Shown in pieces: positions 9,525 through 18,272 of a DNA stretch of 29,904 nt. Position 1 is the stretch's first letter. Each line of letters starts with the position of its first letter. This stretch comes from Carex sylvatica (Eukaryota > Streptophyta > Magnoliopsida > Poales > Cyperaceae). The position numbers were made by a program, and so were the translations under genes. Under the pieces are notes generated by a model. The model worked only from the letters and a program-made list of their open reading frames with translations, was not told the origin of the DNA and made no database searches. The DNA is taken from the NCBI GenBank assembly GCA_964058845.1, contig CAXKVR010000840.1, forward strand, positions 1 to 29,904. The letters run 5' to 3'.

Positions 9525-10170
9525 CAGTAGGTGGTCAAGCTTGAGACCTAAAACAAGCGCTTCTTGGGAGGCAACCCAAGCCCTTAGATTAGTTAAATGG
9601 TTTTTTCTGCATAATTTTTTTTTATTGCTTATTTGCTTCTAGTAAAGCTCCATTTAGACAATTAAGAAGCGATTTTTGCCGTCCTAACTAATGCGACTCG
9701 CGTCCTAACTGATGCGACTCACATCCCTACTAACTGACGTAGCATTAAAAAGGCACATCGCCCAAGCGACGTGACTCTTCCTTCCTTTCTTCTTCTTCTT
9801 AAACCCTTCCGATCCCTTCCTTTCTTCTTCTTCTTAAACCCTCCCGATCCTTCCTTTCATCACAAGCCGTGAGAAAGAAAAGAGATCCGAGAGAAAGAGA
9901 AAAGCCGAGAGAAAGAGCAAAGCTGAGAGAAAGAGCACACAGCCGAGAGAGAGAGAGCAATGCCGAGAGAGAGAGAGAGACCGAGAGAGAGAGCAAACCC
10001 TCAAAAAAACCACTTTTGCCGTTCCAAGGCATGACGCAACCCGGTTCTCTCCCACAGCGACCTGTTTCTCTCCCGCCGCGACCTGCTTCTCTCCCGCTGC
10101 GACCCACTTCCGACCTGACGCGACTTGCTTTCCACCCGATGCGACCCGCATTAACAGGCCACCAGACGTC
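9525..10170 (+). other. Integrase-env spacer of copy 2
   Basis: Spacer with TTGGGAGGCAACCCAA (9564-9579), motif copies at 9690-9725, a duplicated CTTCTTCTTCTTAAACCCT-type segment (9790-9845), a purine-rich (CCGAGAGAAAGAG)n tract (about 9880-10000), and then a run of GCGACCTG/GCGACCC repeats (10030-10150). An ORF through it (from 9869) is a low-complexity Arg/Glu-rich frame and probably not a protein. Confidence 0.6.
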
Positions 10171-11650
10171 ATGTTTCGTGAGCGTCGCTCCAAACACGCT
10201 CAAGAAAGGAGGCAGCAAGAACTCCGGGCCCAGCAGGAACAACAGGTGGCTGCGTCTAGCTCATCACATAGCGGTACTCCTTCTCACTCTTCCATTTATC
10301 ATTCTTCTTATCACCCTTCCTCTCCCTCTCATGAGGCTGCCGGCTCACATGTCGAGTACGTCTCCGACAATTCCGACGCCATCAGAGGACTATCCATCGC
10401 TATATTTTTCATTCACTGGACATGGTATCTTCGAGCGCTTTGACCATTTACGGCAGCGCAGATTCGAGAACACTCGCCGTGTCTACTTTGGGACCCTCCA
10501 ATCCTTTGGCGTCTACGTCAATTTCACTTGTATCACCGAGAGGATCGGGTTTACACCTATCTTCTGGCAAATCCAGTGAGATTGCTACCACGAGCTTACC
10601 CTCAAGTTCATCTCTTTCCTTAAACTCAGGTATAACCCCGAAAACCAACCTTAAATTAAAATTCAAATGCGCAGTCAGATTTGGTGTGTAGGTATTTGTC
10701 AATTTTGGGAGTGGTTCGAATTCCGCGAGAACCCTCAGACTGACTCCCTTGACTTCTGGGTGGGATATGACAAAGACCATTTCTGGCGCCTGATCACCGG
10801 TATGGAGACGGCCACCAGCAACCAATTTCGAGTACTTGCCATTCCTCATCCAGTCCTCCGTTGCATCCAGCGTGCCTTAGCTAGCACTATCTTTTCACAT
10901 GGCAAGACAGCTGCCCGTGCTAATGAGGAGGATCTCCAGTTGATGGACCGCATACTCCGTAGCGACCAAGAATTAGAGCGGCCCGATCTGATGCTCTTCA
11001 TGGTTCATCACTGGATCACTATCCAGCAAAACAAGAAGATAGGTGGTTCCATCCACATTGGCGCCTATGTCACCCTTATTGCTGACCATCTCGGCGTCTC
11101 GACCGAGGGCTTTACACTCTCCAGAGGCCGGATCCTCCTGGATGCCAAGGCCTACCAGTCAACCGCTTTCATCAAGATCGAGCGAGGTCTTGCCAACCAC
11201 CCAGACTGATACCTATGGCGCATGCCAAATGGTACTCAGTATCCGCTGCCTATCCGAGCACCTCTATTCTGCGACGAGCGCACGTGGCTATTCACTGGAC
11301 CATAACCAGCCGACCAGGCCCCTCCATCACTATGTGTTTCATTTCACCCACCTTCTTCTCCCGCTGCTGATGTGGATATGACTGATGTCCCCAGCTCTTC
11401 TCACCAGATCTATGCCTCCCCCTCTACGTCAGTCCCCTCCCACCCACTCGATTCCACCATCGGGGACTTGTACAGTCTTATCTCTGCCATGCAGGCTACT
11501 CAGATCGATATGCGGTCTTCTCTGCTTGCCATCCGGATGGACTTGACATTCCAGGGCTCGCAGCTTCGGGCTCTATAGGAGCAGGTGCAGGATTGGCGTT
11601 TCTATGAGGAGCACGGGTACTGGCCCGATCCACCACCTTCCCAGCAGTGA
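10171..11650 (+). pseudogene. Env-like (Athila post-pol) ORF of copy 2, broken
   Basis: It starts at the same ATG context as copy 1 (MFRERRSKHAQE) and would span ~490 codons to a TGA at 11648-11650. Sections: a basic start, a Ser/His-rich stretch, a FERFDHLRQRRFENTR block, and a conserved central domain (about 10700-11200: WVGYDKDHFWRLITG, HPVLRCIQRALASTIF, LFMVHHW) resembling the Athila ORF-1 type family. A Ser/Pro-rich linker and a possible coiled coil follow (about 11450-11570). Breaks: a short deletion with frameshift near 10385, in-frame stops at 10577, 11207, 11303 and 11576, and frame changes near 10640-10700. Role unknown; such ORFs have been called envelope-like. Nothing here proves membrane function. 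Confidence 0.75.
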
Positions 11651-12630
11651 TCAGGTTTGTTTTCCTTTCCCCTTGCTTTACTTTTCTTTATCTTTTAGTC
11701 TTGAAGCTTTGCGGACAAAGCTCGGAATACTCTTGGGGTAAGACTTTTACATTTTTAGAGACCTTTTGCATTATAGGATTTAGTTGTTTTTGCTTAGTTC
11801 ATGTTTACCTTTCTTGCATGTGTAGGTGAAAATTTTACGTAAAGTATTTGAATCAGGTAGTCTTGAAAAATATTTTGGTCATAATTAACATAGCCTTGAA
11901 TCAATTAGAACTAACCCCATGGTTGACCACATAACTGATTAGAATGATGTTGTTTTGTGAAGTTGAAAAGATGAAAACCTAAATTGTATCAAACAAACAT
12001 TTGGAATATGAACTGTACCTTTCAAAGGAGGAAAATGGGATTTAAAATAAATAAAGATTGGGATATCCATTGGTATGAAGGAATACCAGTGCATGTGTGT
12101 ATTCATGGTATATGCTAAAAAACAAAATTGAAAAGATGGAGAAAATAAGAGTACTGGCAATAAGTCATTCGGGGCGCCTTTGAGCTCGTCTCCCAATTGT
12201 TGAAACAAAAATAAGAGTACTGGCACAATCCACTTGGATGCCTTTGAGCTCGACAGAACATGAGACGATTTTTTTGCATATATCAACACACTAAGTCCGC
12301 GACTTTCTGACCCAAGGTTGGACCAAGCTTGGGGGGAGTAAACTTGTAAAATTTACCACAAATAAAGGTATAGCTTCGGTTAAAGAATGAATATTGATAT
12401 ATTTGAGTGATTCGTCTTTACAAATATCAAAGCATCTCAAAATGAGAAGTTTAAGTGGTCAGTATGTGGAGTGAATTAAAATTGATTTAAGACATGTCCA
12501 AATTGTTATCAAAATAATTTTTGAAATTCCTGATAAAAATAACTCATGTAAGTTTTCACATTTAAAACTTAACTTGCATTTAGGATTTACCAGGGTATTA
12601 CTCTTTACTTGAGGACAAGCAATAGTTCAA
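11651..12630 (+). other. 3' noncoding region of copy 2
   Basis: It corresponds in reverse to 601-1350 of copy 1, plus the ~230 bp next to the env stop. Near the end it has CTTGAGGACAAGCAATAGTT before the polypurine tract. I see no supported gene; small frames on both strands are not conserved between copies. Confidence 0.6.
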
Positions 12631-12642
12631 CTTGGAGGAATT
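12631..12642 (+). other. Polypurine tract of copy 2
   Basis: CTTGGAGGAATT immediately precedes the LTR start TGATATCA. Copy 1 has GGGGG where this copy has GGAGG. Confidence 0.72.
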
Positions 12643-12820
12643 TGATATCACCATATTTGATCTATTGTTCAGACCAATCCCCGTACCAAAATTTGTATTT
12701 TAAACAATTAAATAACGTCTATTACATTGAATATCTATAGAATGTGGTACTGCTGCGTTTTCATTCTTATTTGTAGAAAAATTGGTGAAATCAGGAGGTA
12801 ACTGATAATTTGAGACTTTG

Positions 12821-12993
12821 CATGCGAGTCGCATCAACCCTGATGCGAGTCGCTTACCACTCCAATGCTACCACAGACGCTAGCCGCATCAGATAAACTT
12901 TGATGCGAGTCGCATTCCTGACACGTGACCCGCGTTATACGACGCTACCTCAGACGCTAGCTGCATCAGACAAACTCTAATGCGAGTCGCATC
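12821..12993 (+). promoter_or_regulatory. Cluster of quasi-palindromic motifs in U3
   Basis: About seven units close to GATGCGAGTCGCATC or the related GACGCTAGCCGCATC occur in 173 bp, ending ~80 bp upstream of the TATA box. Each arm is about 7 bp around a central base. The position suggests a regulatory array, but that role is inferred only from location and symmetry. Confidence 0.55.
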
Positions 12994-13070
12994 AGAGTTT
13001 TTTAGAGCAGAAGGCGGAGGCTAAATAGAGGCCCAGTTAAGGCCCAAAGATGAAAAGGTCATTTGGGAAG

Positions 13071-13082
13071 GCTATAAAAGGA
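13071..13082 (+). promoter_or_regulatory. LTR TATA box, copy 2
   Basis: GGCTATAAAAGG, about 430 bp into the LTR and identical in position to that of copy 1. It is the probable promoter for the retrotransposon transcript. In this 3' LTR it would drive transcription outward into the repeats at 14165 and beyond. Confidence 0.65.
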
Positions 13083-14164
13083 CATTCTCTACCACTAACA
13101 GAGGGGACGGAACAGAATCCAACAGACTGGTTCAAAAAGAGAGATCAAGCGGGAGAGCTGAGAAGTGAAGATTGGAAGAACTTCACAGATCTTCTTTCTT
13201 TCTTCTTCGGCTTTTATTATGATTTGTTCTTTCTTTACTTTCTTTCTTTCTTTCTTGATCATGATTGAGTAGATATCTTAGTTTCTAAGGTTAAGATGTA
13301 GTCTAAAACTCTGTTTTGTAATGCATGATGTTTGGATCTGAGTTTATATTTGTGTTTATTTGCCTGAGTATTATTTCTATTGCTTGATTGAAATTGTTTG
13401 AATGAATCTTGTTGTCTACTGTTGAATGTCTATAGCATCTCTTCTAGTATTTTGGTCTTGATGTTTCTTACAATTAGATCAAGTATTTGAGGTAGATCTT
13501 TGATCTGAGAGGTGAGATCAATTGTAACTGAGAGGTGAAATTTTCATCTATTGAGAGATAGTGGATACCTTTAGTAAACCAGACAAATAACTTAGGATTG
13601 AATACACTGGAGGTATGAGATCTAAGAAGGTGAAGTTGCATTTCCTTACTAAGTTCATTAAGTCAGATAATGAGAGTTGAGGTTTAGAAACTTTAGGTAC
13701 GGTCAATGGATCCTTACACAAGTAAACAACTAAAGAACAGACACATGCTGCATCCACTCAAGATCCACGCGACTCGCATGTGAGAGCACGTGGGTCGCGT
13801 CACACGGGTCGCATAAGAAGGTATGCGAGCCGCGTGAAGGACCAGAGAGGCAGAGTTGAAGGACGAAGTCTGAAACCCTGAAAACTTCATTTTATAATCA
13901 AGTAAAACCAAACTTTTAATTGTTGTCATTTACTATTATCGAATTTAGGAAATATAAACATACCAAATCAACATTTCCTTACTTCTAGTACTTAACTGAG
14001 TTAAGCAAGAGTCCAAAATTGAATCGTTCCCTATGGATCGACACCTGATTATACCATTCGATAAGGGTTGTACACTTGCAATCTAATTCGGGAGCGAAAT
14101 CAAGGTTTTAAACAAAGTACAGCTTGATGTGCTGAAACTTTGTGTATACGCTTTGCGCATAACA

Positions 14165-14281
14165 TGTATGATATTTAATTTAGGATGTGTATGTGATATT
14201 TAATTTAGGATGTGTATGATATATAATTTAGGATGTTGTATGTGTGATATTTAATTTAGGATGTGTGATAATTTAGCATGT
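14165..14281 (+). repeat. Short tandem repeat next to the LTR
   Basis: About four imperfect units of ~23-28 bp built on GATATTTAATTTAGGATGTG lie directly after the LTR end. They probably belong to the sequence into which copy 2 was placed. An inverted repeat TTGGCCAGC...GGCTGGCCA follows at about 14281-14312. Confidence 0.7.
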
Positions 14282-14344
14282 TGGCCAGCAAAATATATAT
14301 TGAGGCTGGCCATTTAATAAAAATATTTTTTAGAATAAATAAAA

Positions 14345-14744
14345 TATCAGGATCGATTATTTTGAAAAACCGATCTAGATACCAATTTTTTTTTTTTAAA
14401 AACTTCTAAATAACTATTAGAATCGGTTCTACGACACAACCGATCCTAATAGTTATTTCCTGATCTATTTAAAAAAAAAATAACAAGTAGGATCGGTTGT
14501 ATGAAACAACCGATCCTAATATTCATTAATCTGGATCGGTTGTTTAAAATAACTGATCCTAATAGGTACTATTAGGATCGGTTGTTTAATATAACTGATC
14601 CAGATTGATGCATATTAGGATTAGTTATATTAAACAACCGATCCAGATTTGTCAGGTATCAGTATCTTCCTAATTAGGATCGGTTACATTTCGATCCTAA
14701 TATGCGTAAATAACCGATCTTAATTCCAGTTTTTCCACTAATGT
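14345..14744 (-). mobile_element. CACTA-like subterminal repeat array (remnant)
   Basis: About eight inverted or direct units built on GGATCGGTTGTTT/AACCGATCCTAAT are packed in 400 bp, several forming complete short palindromes. Dense short repeats of this kind are typical of CACTA subterminal regions. The outer edge, read on the minus strand from ~14744, is CATTAGTGGAAAAACTGG, plausibly a decayed CACTA-type terminus. No transposase is present, and the other end is not identified. Confidence 0.4.
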
Positions 14745-15128
14745 GTACTAGCTACTGGCTGCTAACTGGCGGTGGTGTGGCCGCTCCGTCTAGCAAGTTG
14801 GTGGCGCGATGGCTACAACGAGAGAGAATGCGAGAGAGTACAGCGAGAGAGAACGCGAGAGAGTACAACGAGAGAGAACGGGAGAGAGCGGCTGTTTAAT
14901 TCGACCGGGTTAGGGTTTGGCGCGACGGAGGAGGGTCTGGCACACATTTATTTTTTTTTCGGAAAAAATACTTTCTGCGACCGGCGAAGGCCCCAATCGC
15001 AGATATGGTTGCAGAAAGTTATCGTCATGGCTGATTTTTTTTTTTTTTTTGAGAAAAATCGACTATCTGCGATCGGCGTCAGCACCGGCCGCTGATACCG
15101 GTTGTAGAAAAAGCTTTCTGTTTTAGTG
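14745..15128. other. GC-richer segment with GAGA repeats and a possible CACTA end
   Basis: It contains repeats of GAGAGAGAACG type (14815-14890), two T-rich runs, and repeated GCGACCGGCG / GCGATCGGCG / CCGGCCGCTG words (14975-15105). The right edge on the minus strand reads CACTAAAACAGAAAG (15114-15128), reminiscent of a CACTA terminus with its subterminal words. Frames through it are low-complexity, and no gene is supported. Confidence 0.35.
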
Positions 15129-15134
15129 ATATAT

Positions 15135-15285
15135 ACTTGCAAACCAAATTTTATAATTTTTTATAATTTTTTTACTATTTTTTTTATAGGTAGAAAATCA
15201 CTTGATCTGAATATTTTGAAAACTCAAATATTGAGTCGTTGTACGGGCCCCTCTATGCTACGCGTAGCACTATAGTCAATTCCAT
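15135..15285. mobile_element. Degraded relative of hairpin MITE family C
   Basis: Contains ACCAAATTTTATA, GTAGAAAATCACTTGATCTG and AAAACTCAAATATTGAG in the same order as the MITE at 29003-29436, with the middle lost. It is an old truncated copy. Confidence 0.5.
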
Positions 15286-15656
15286 GAAAAAATTTACGTT
15301 ATTCACCGTTATAATAAATACTATGAACTTAGTAAATTTTAATACTATTTATATTTTTTTAATAAATAATATTGAAAAATAAATATTTAATCTGTATCTG
15401 TATCTATTTAATCTCTAATCCGTATTCATATCTCATATCCAGAAAATAAATACATATACATATATGATTTTACCACTATCCGATCCGTATCCGTTCTGTT
15501 TGCGCCCCTCTAGGAAGACCCTTAATTTCCTTCGGTGTCTCGTAACAGCCATCAATACATGAATATCTGTAATAGATCAGTCACTTCAAGCAGACACTAA
15601 TTCAACCAAGTGGATGCTACAGGTAACAGTGAGGTGTGGTCCAATCGGCTCATTCC
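15286..15656. other. AT-rich intergenic DNA, nothing recognised
   Basis: I see no open frame of interest, no RNA gene and no clear repeat, apart from weak TATCTG/TATCCG word repetition at 15385-15495. Confidence 0.5.
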
Positions 15657-16110
15657 ATCGTAATTACGGTAATTAATAGAAAGCAACCATCTTGAAATAT
15701 GAAGGAAAAAGACGAACGACTAGGTGGCGACTGATGAGTAAGTGACATTATAACAATATCGTTTTCGATGACTAAGAAAAAAGGCGAACAACTGGTCCAA
15801 GACGAACGACTGATGACAATCAGTCTTTGATCTGGTCTATGACAATAACGATATTGTTTGTGTGGAAGGTCAGATTAGATAGAAAATTGGGGAAGTCATA
15901 TATATTTGATAAAAAAATTGAACCGTTGAAAATAATAATTTTTAAACCTATCTTAAAAAATGGATAATAAATTCTAAAATATGTAAAATTTGGTCTCCAA
16001 GAATGGTTTGGATCTTAGCTACTCAGGAACCATCGTAAAACTGAATTAGTATGATTACAACTCATGAATGACCATTCTGATCTTAGCCACTCACAATCTA
16101 TATATATATA
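15657..16110 (+). repeat. Repeat unit X, copy 1
   Basis: About 455 bp, from ATCGTAATTACGGTAATTAA to CACTCACAATCTATATATA, repeated in the same orientation at 16940-17390 with scattered substitutions and small indels. The end part recurs at 18162-18260 and a middle fragment at 21202-21276. It is noncoding, and each of the larger copies is followed by a TA tract. Confidence 0.82.
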
Positions 16111-16114
16111 TCAT

Positions 16115-16680
16115 AGAGAGAGAGAGAGAGAGGGGGGGAGGATCCAATTACACCATATTATGGTGACACATCTTGACATCATATGTTTATAAGTAATTTT
16201 TAAGTCTGTGTCCCCCCAGGTACTTGAGGTGCAATTAATAAAAATGGATGGCTCAGATTAATTCCATTCAGGCCAAACTCAATCCAGTAGCTGACGAGGC
16301 TGTAGGGGGTCTACTTTGAGATTCGTGCCAGGTGAAATGAATGGTCCAGATTCATTGCTTGCACCTCAGGTACCTGGGGTGATACAGATTCGTAATTTTT
16401 GCGATTTCAATGTCCAAACAGTCGATCTGAACTGTTCATCATGATCACCATATTAAAATGTGCCTTGAGACTAAATTTTAATTTTTTTTTTAGTATTTAT
16501 TAAGATGTGTACAAAATTGTTGTTTTCAAACAATTCTGGACCATCGAAAAAGAGCAATTTTCAAAAATTCTAACCAAATAGTAAAAAAAAAAAAATGTAA
16601 AATTTGGCATCCAAGCACTTTTTAATACGGAGATCATGTTGAGTAGCTTTAATTGATTGTTTGAAATTTAAAAATAAAAA
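16115..16680. mobile_element. Hairpin MITE family F, copy 1 (right end lost, interrupted)
   Basis: Starts in a (GA)n tract with GAGGATCCAATTACACCA. The shared MITE core follows (CAGTCGATCTGAACTGTTCATC, then TTTAGTATTTATTAAGATG), then the complementary arm (AATACGGAGATCATGTTGA). Compared with the complete copy at 20311-20727 the right terminus is missing. A second small element is inserted at 16202-16392. Confidence 0.75.
16202..16392. mobile_element. hAT-like MITE nested in MITE F
   Basis: 191 bp flanked by a perfect 8-bp direct repeat TAATTTTT (16194-16201 and 16393-16400), with imperfect terminal inverted repeats (left AAGTCTGTGTCCCCCCAGGT; right end complement CGAATCTGTATCACCCCAGG). The uninterrupted sequence is seen in the other F copies (18003, 20311). 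An 8-bp duplication is the hAT signature. No coding capacity. Confidence 0.78.
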
Positions 16681-16698
16681 TAAAAATGTGAGATACGA

Positions 16699-16882
16699 TT
16701 GAATTAATAGATAACATGTTTTTGGGTTTTCATAGCTAATGCTATGAGTTCTTTCTGCCGCTACATCAACAAAACAAAACGGCTATTTTATTGAATTAAT
16801 AGATAACATGTTTTTGGGTTTTCATAGCTAATGCTATGAGTTCTTTCTGCCGCTACATCAACAAAACAAAACGGCTATTTTA
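16699..16882 (+). repeat. 92-bp tandem duplication
   Basis: Two virtually identical 92-bp units (16699-16790 and 16791-16882) beginning TTGAATTAATAGATAACATG and ending CGGCTATTTTA. Each holds the inverted words CATAGCTAATGCTATG. The near identity suggests a recent duplication. Confidence 0.9.
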
Positions 16883-16939
16883 AGTAGTTGATAGGCTTTC
16901 TATGTTTATGTAGTATATAAACATGGTAGAGGCTATTTA

Positions 16940-17390
16940 ATCGTCATTACGGTAATTAATAGAAAGCAACCACCTTGAAATATGAAGGAAAAAGACGAAC
17001 GACTAGGAGGCGACTGATGAGTAAGTGACATTATAACAATATCGTTTTCGATGACTAAGAAAAAAGACGAACGACTGATGACAATCAGTCTTTGTTCTGG
17101 TCTATGACAACAACGATATTGTTTGTGTGGGAGGTCAGATTAGAGAGAAAATTGGGGAAGTCATATTTGATAAAAAATTTGGACCATTGAAAACAATAAT
17201 TTTTAAACCTATCTTATTAAATAGTAAAGAAATTCTAAAATATGTAAAATTTGGCCTCCAAGAATGGTTTGGATTGAGTGTTTGAATCTTAATTAGCCAC
17301 TCAGGAACCTTCATAAAACCGAATTAGTATGATTATAGCTCATGAACGACCATTTTGATCTTAGCCATTCACAATCTATATATATATATG
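16940..17390 (+). repeat. Repeat unit X, copy 2
   Basis: Direct repeat of 15657-16110, starting ATCGTCATTACGGTAATTAA and ending in a TATATA/TATG tract. It lacks the 15-bp AACTGGTCCAAG-type insertion present in the first copy and carries a GATTGAGTGTTTGAATC segment near its end that also begins copy 3. Confidence 0.82.
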
Positions 17391-17426
17391 TATGTATATA
17401 TGTATGTATATATATATATATATATA

Positions 17427-17832
17427 GAGGTTGGCTAAATTGCTGCTGGCAGCATTTCGGCCCGAGGTGCTGCCGGCTGTTTTTTTATTTTGTGATGTCC
17501 AAACAACAAATCCAAACCGTTAGATATTTAATCCATATTATAATCTACTTGGAGACCAAATTTTACATTTTTCTGAATTTTTGTACTATTTATTAAGCTG
17601 GTTTGAAAACTGCTGATTTCAGTAAATTTCTGCAGCATTGAAATCAGCAGTTTTCAACCAGCTTAATAAATAGTAAAAAAATTCAGAAAAATGTAAAATT
17701 TGGTCTCCAAGTAGATTATAATATGGATTAAACATCTAACGGTTTGGATTTGTTGTTTGGACATCACAAAATAAAAAAACAGCCGGCAGCACCTCGGGCC
17801 GAAATGCTGCCAGCAGCAATTTAGCCAACCTC
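17427..17832. mobile_element. Hairpin MITE family D, near-perfect long palindrome
   Basis: From GAGGTTGGCTAAATTGCTGC to its complement GCAGCAATTTAGCCAACCTC, the two arms of ~195 bp are almost exactly complementary around a short loop near 17625-17640. The arms carry the shared core words (TTGGAGACCAAATTTTACAT, ACTATTTATTAAG). It is flanked by (TA)n tracts on both sides and lies between unit X and MITE F. Arm identity this high implies a recent insertion. Both arms translate to the same meaningless frame. Confidence 0.88.
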
Positions 17833-17833
17833 T

Positions 17834-17866
<33 letters not shown>

Positions 17867-17955
17867 GATATATGTATGTACATATGTATGTACATATGTA
17901 CATATACATATGTATGTACATATGTACATATGTATGTATATATATATATAGATAT

Positions 17956-17988
<33 letters not shown>

Positions 17989-18002
17989 GATATATATACA
18001 TA
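17833..18002. repeat. Compound microsatellite (TA)n / (ATGTAC)n / (GATA)n
   Basis: Alternating ATATGTATGTACATATG tracts, then TA, then about eight GATA units, ending at the GA tract of the next MITE. Long Ile/Tyr-rich frames here are artefacts of the repeat. Confidence 0.9.
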
Positions 18003-18161
18003 GAGAGAGAGGATCCAATTACACCATATTATGGTGACACATCTTGATACCATATGCTTATAAGTAATTTTTGTGATTTCAAAGTCCAAACAGTCGATCT
18101 GAACCATTCATCACGATCTCTATATTAAAATGTGCTTGGAGACCAAATTTTACATTTTTTT
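18003..18161. mobile_element. MITE family F, copy 2 (left half only)
   Basis: GAGAGAGGATCCAATTACAC through the core to ACCAAATTTTACATTTTTTT; the sequence then switches to the end part of unit X (GATTGAGTGTTTGGATC). The right arm is absent. Confidence 0.72.
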
Positions 18162-18260
18162 GATTGAGTGTTTGGATCTTAGCCACTCAGGAACCATCGT
18201 AAAATCGAATTAGTATGATTACAGCTCATGAACGACCATTTTGATCTTAGCCACTCACAA
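18162..18260 (+). repeat. Repeat unit X, copy 3 (end part only)
   Basis: GATTGAGTGTTTGGATCTTA to CACTCACAA followed by (TA)n, matching the last ~100 bp of the other X copies. Confidence 0.75.
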
Positions 18261-18272
18261 TATATATATATA

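Larger units (their letters stand above)
8374..14164 (+). mobile_element. Athila-like copy 2, 5'-truncated, inverted relative to copy 1
   Basis: The plus strand carries integrase (from just before the HHCC domain), spacer, env-like ORF, 3' noncoding region, polypurine tract and a full 3' LTR. It lacks 5' LTR, primer site, gag, protease, RT and RNase H. The breakpoint is shared with the truncated LTR of copy 1. The two copies belong to one family but differ at many positions. Confidence 0.88.
12643..14164 (+). repeat. Complete 3' LTR of Athila copy 2
   Basis: The LTR runs from TGATATCACC to TTTGCGCATAACA, giving TG...CA ends and a length of 1522 bp. U3 (12643 to ~13070) holds seven quasi-palindromic motif copies just upstream of the TATA box. 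Downstream of the TATA box there is a pyrimidine/CTTT-rich leader (13180-13260) and another motif cluster (13770-13835). A target-site duplication cannot be tested because the 5' end of this copy is missing. Confidence 0.88.

Noticed and set aside
9869..10579. 236-residue plus-strand ORF
   Set aside because: The first half is Arg/Glu repeat from a GAGA minisatellite. Only its end, past ~10385, is a true piece of the env-like pseudogene in that frame.
14772..15126. Plus-strand ORFs of 69-107 residues
   Set aside because: Low-complexity GAGAGAACG repeats and poly-T runs; no conserved domain.
14736..15128. Small CACTA element with CACTAA ends at both sides
   Set aside because: The left CACTAATGTG and the right CACTAAAACAG agree for only six bases, so they are unlikely to be paired terminal repeats.
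17663..18107. Three overlapping minus-strand ORFs rich in Ile and Tyr
   Set aside because: They translate TA/GATA microsatellite and one arm of hairpin MITE D.
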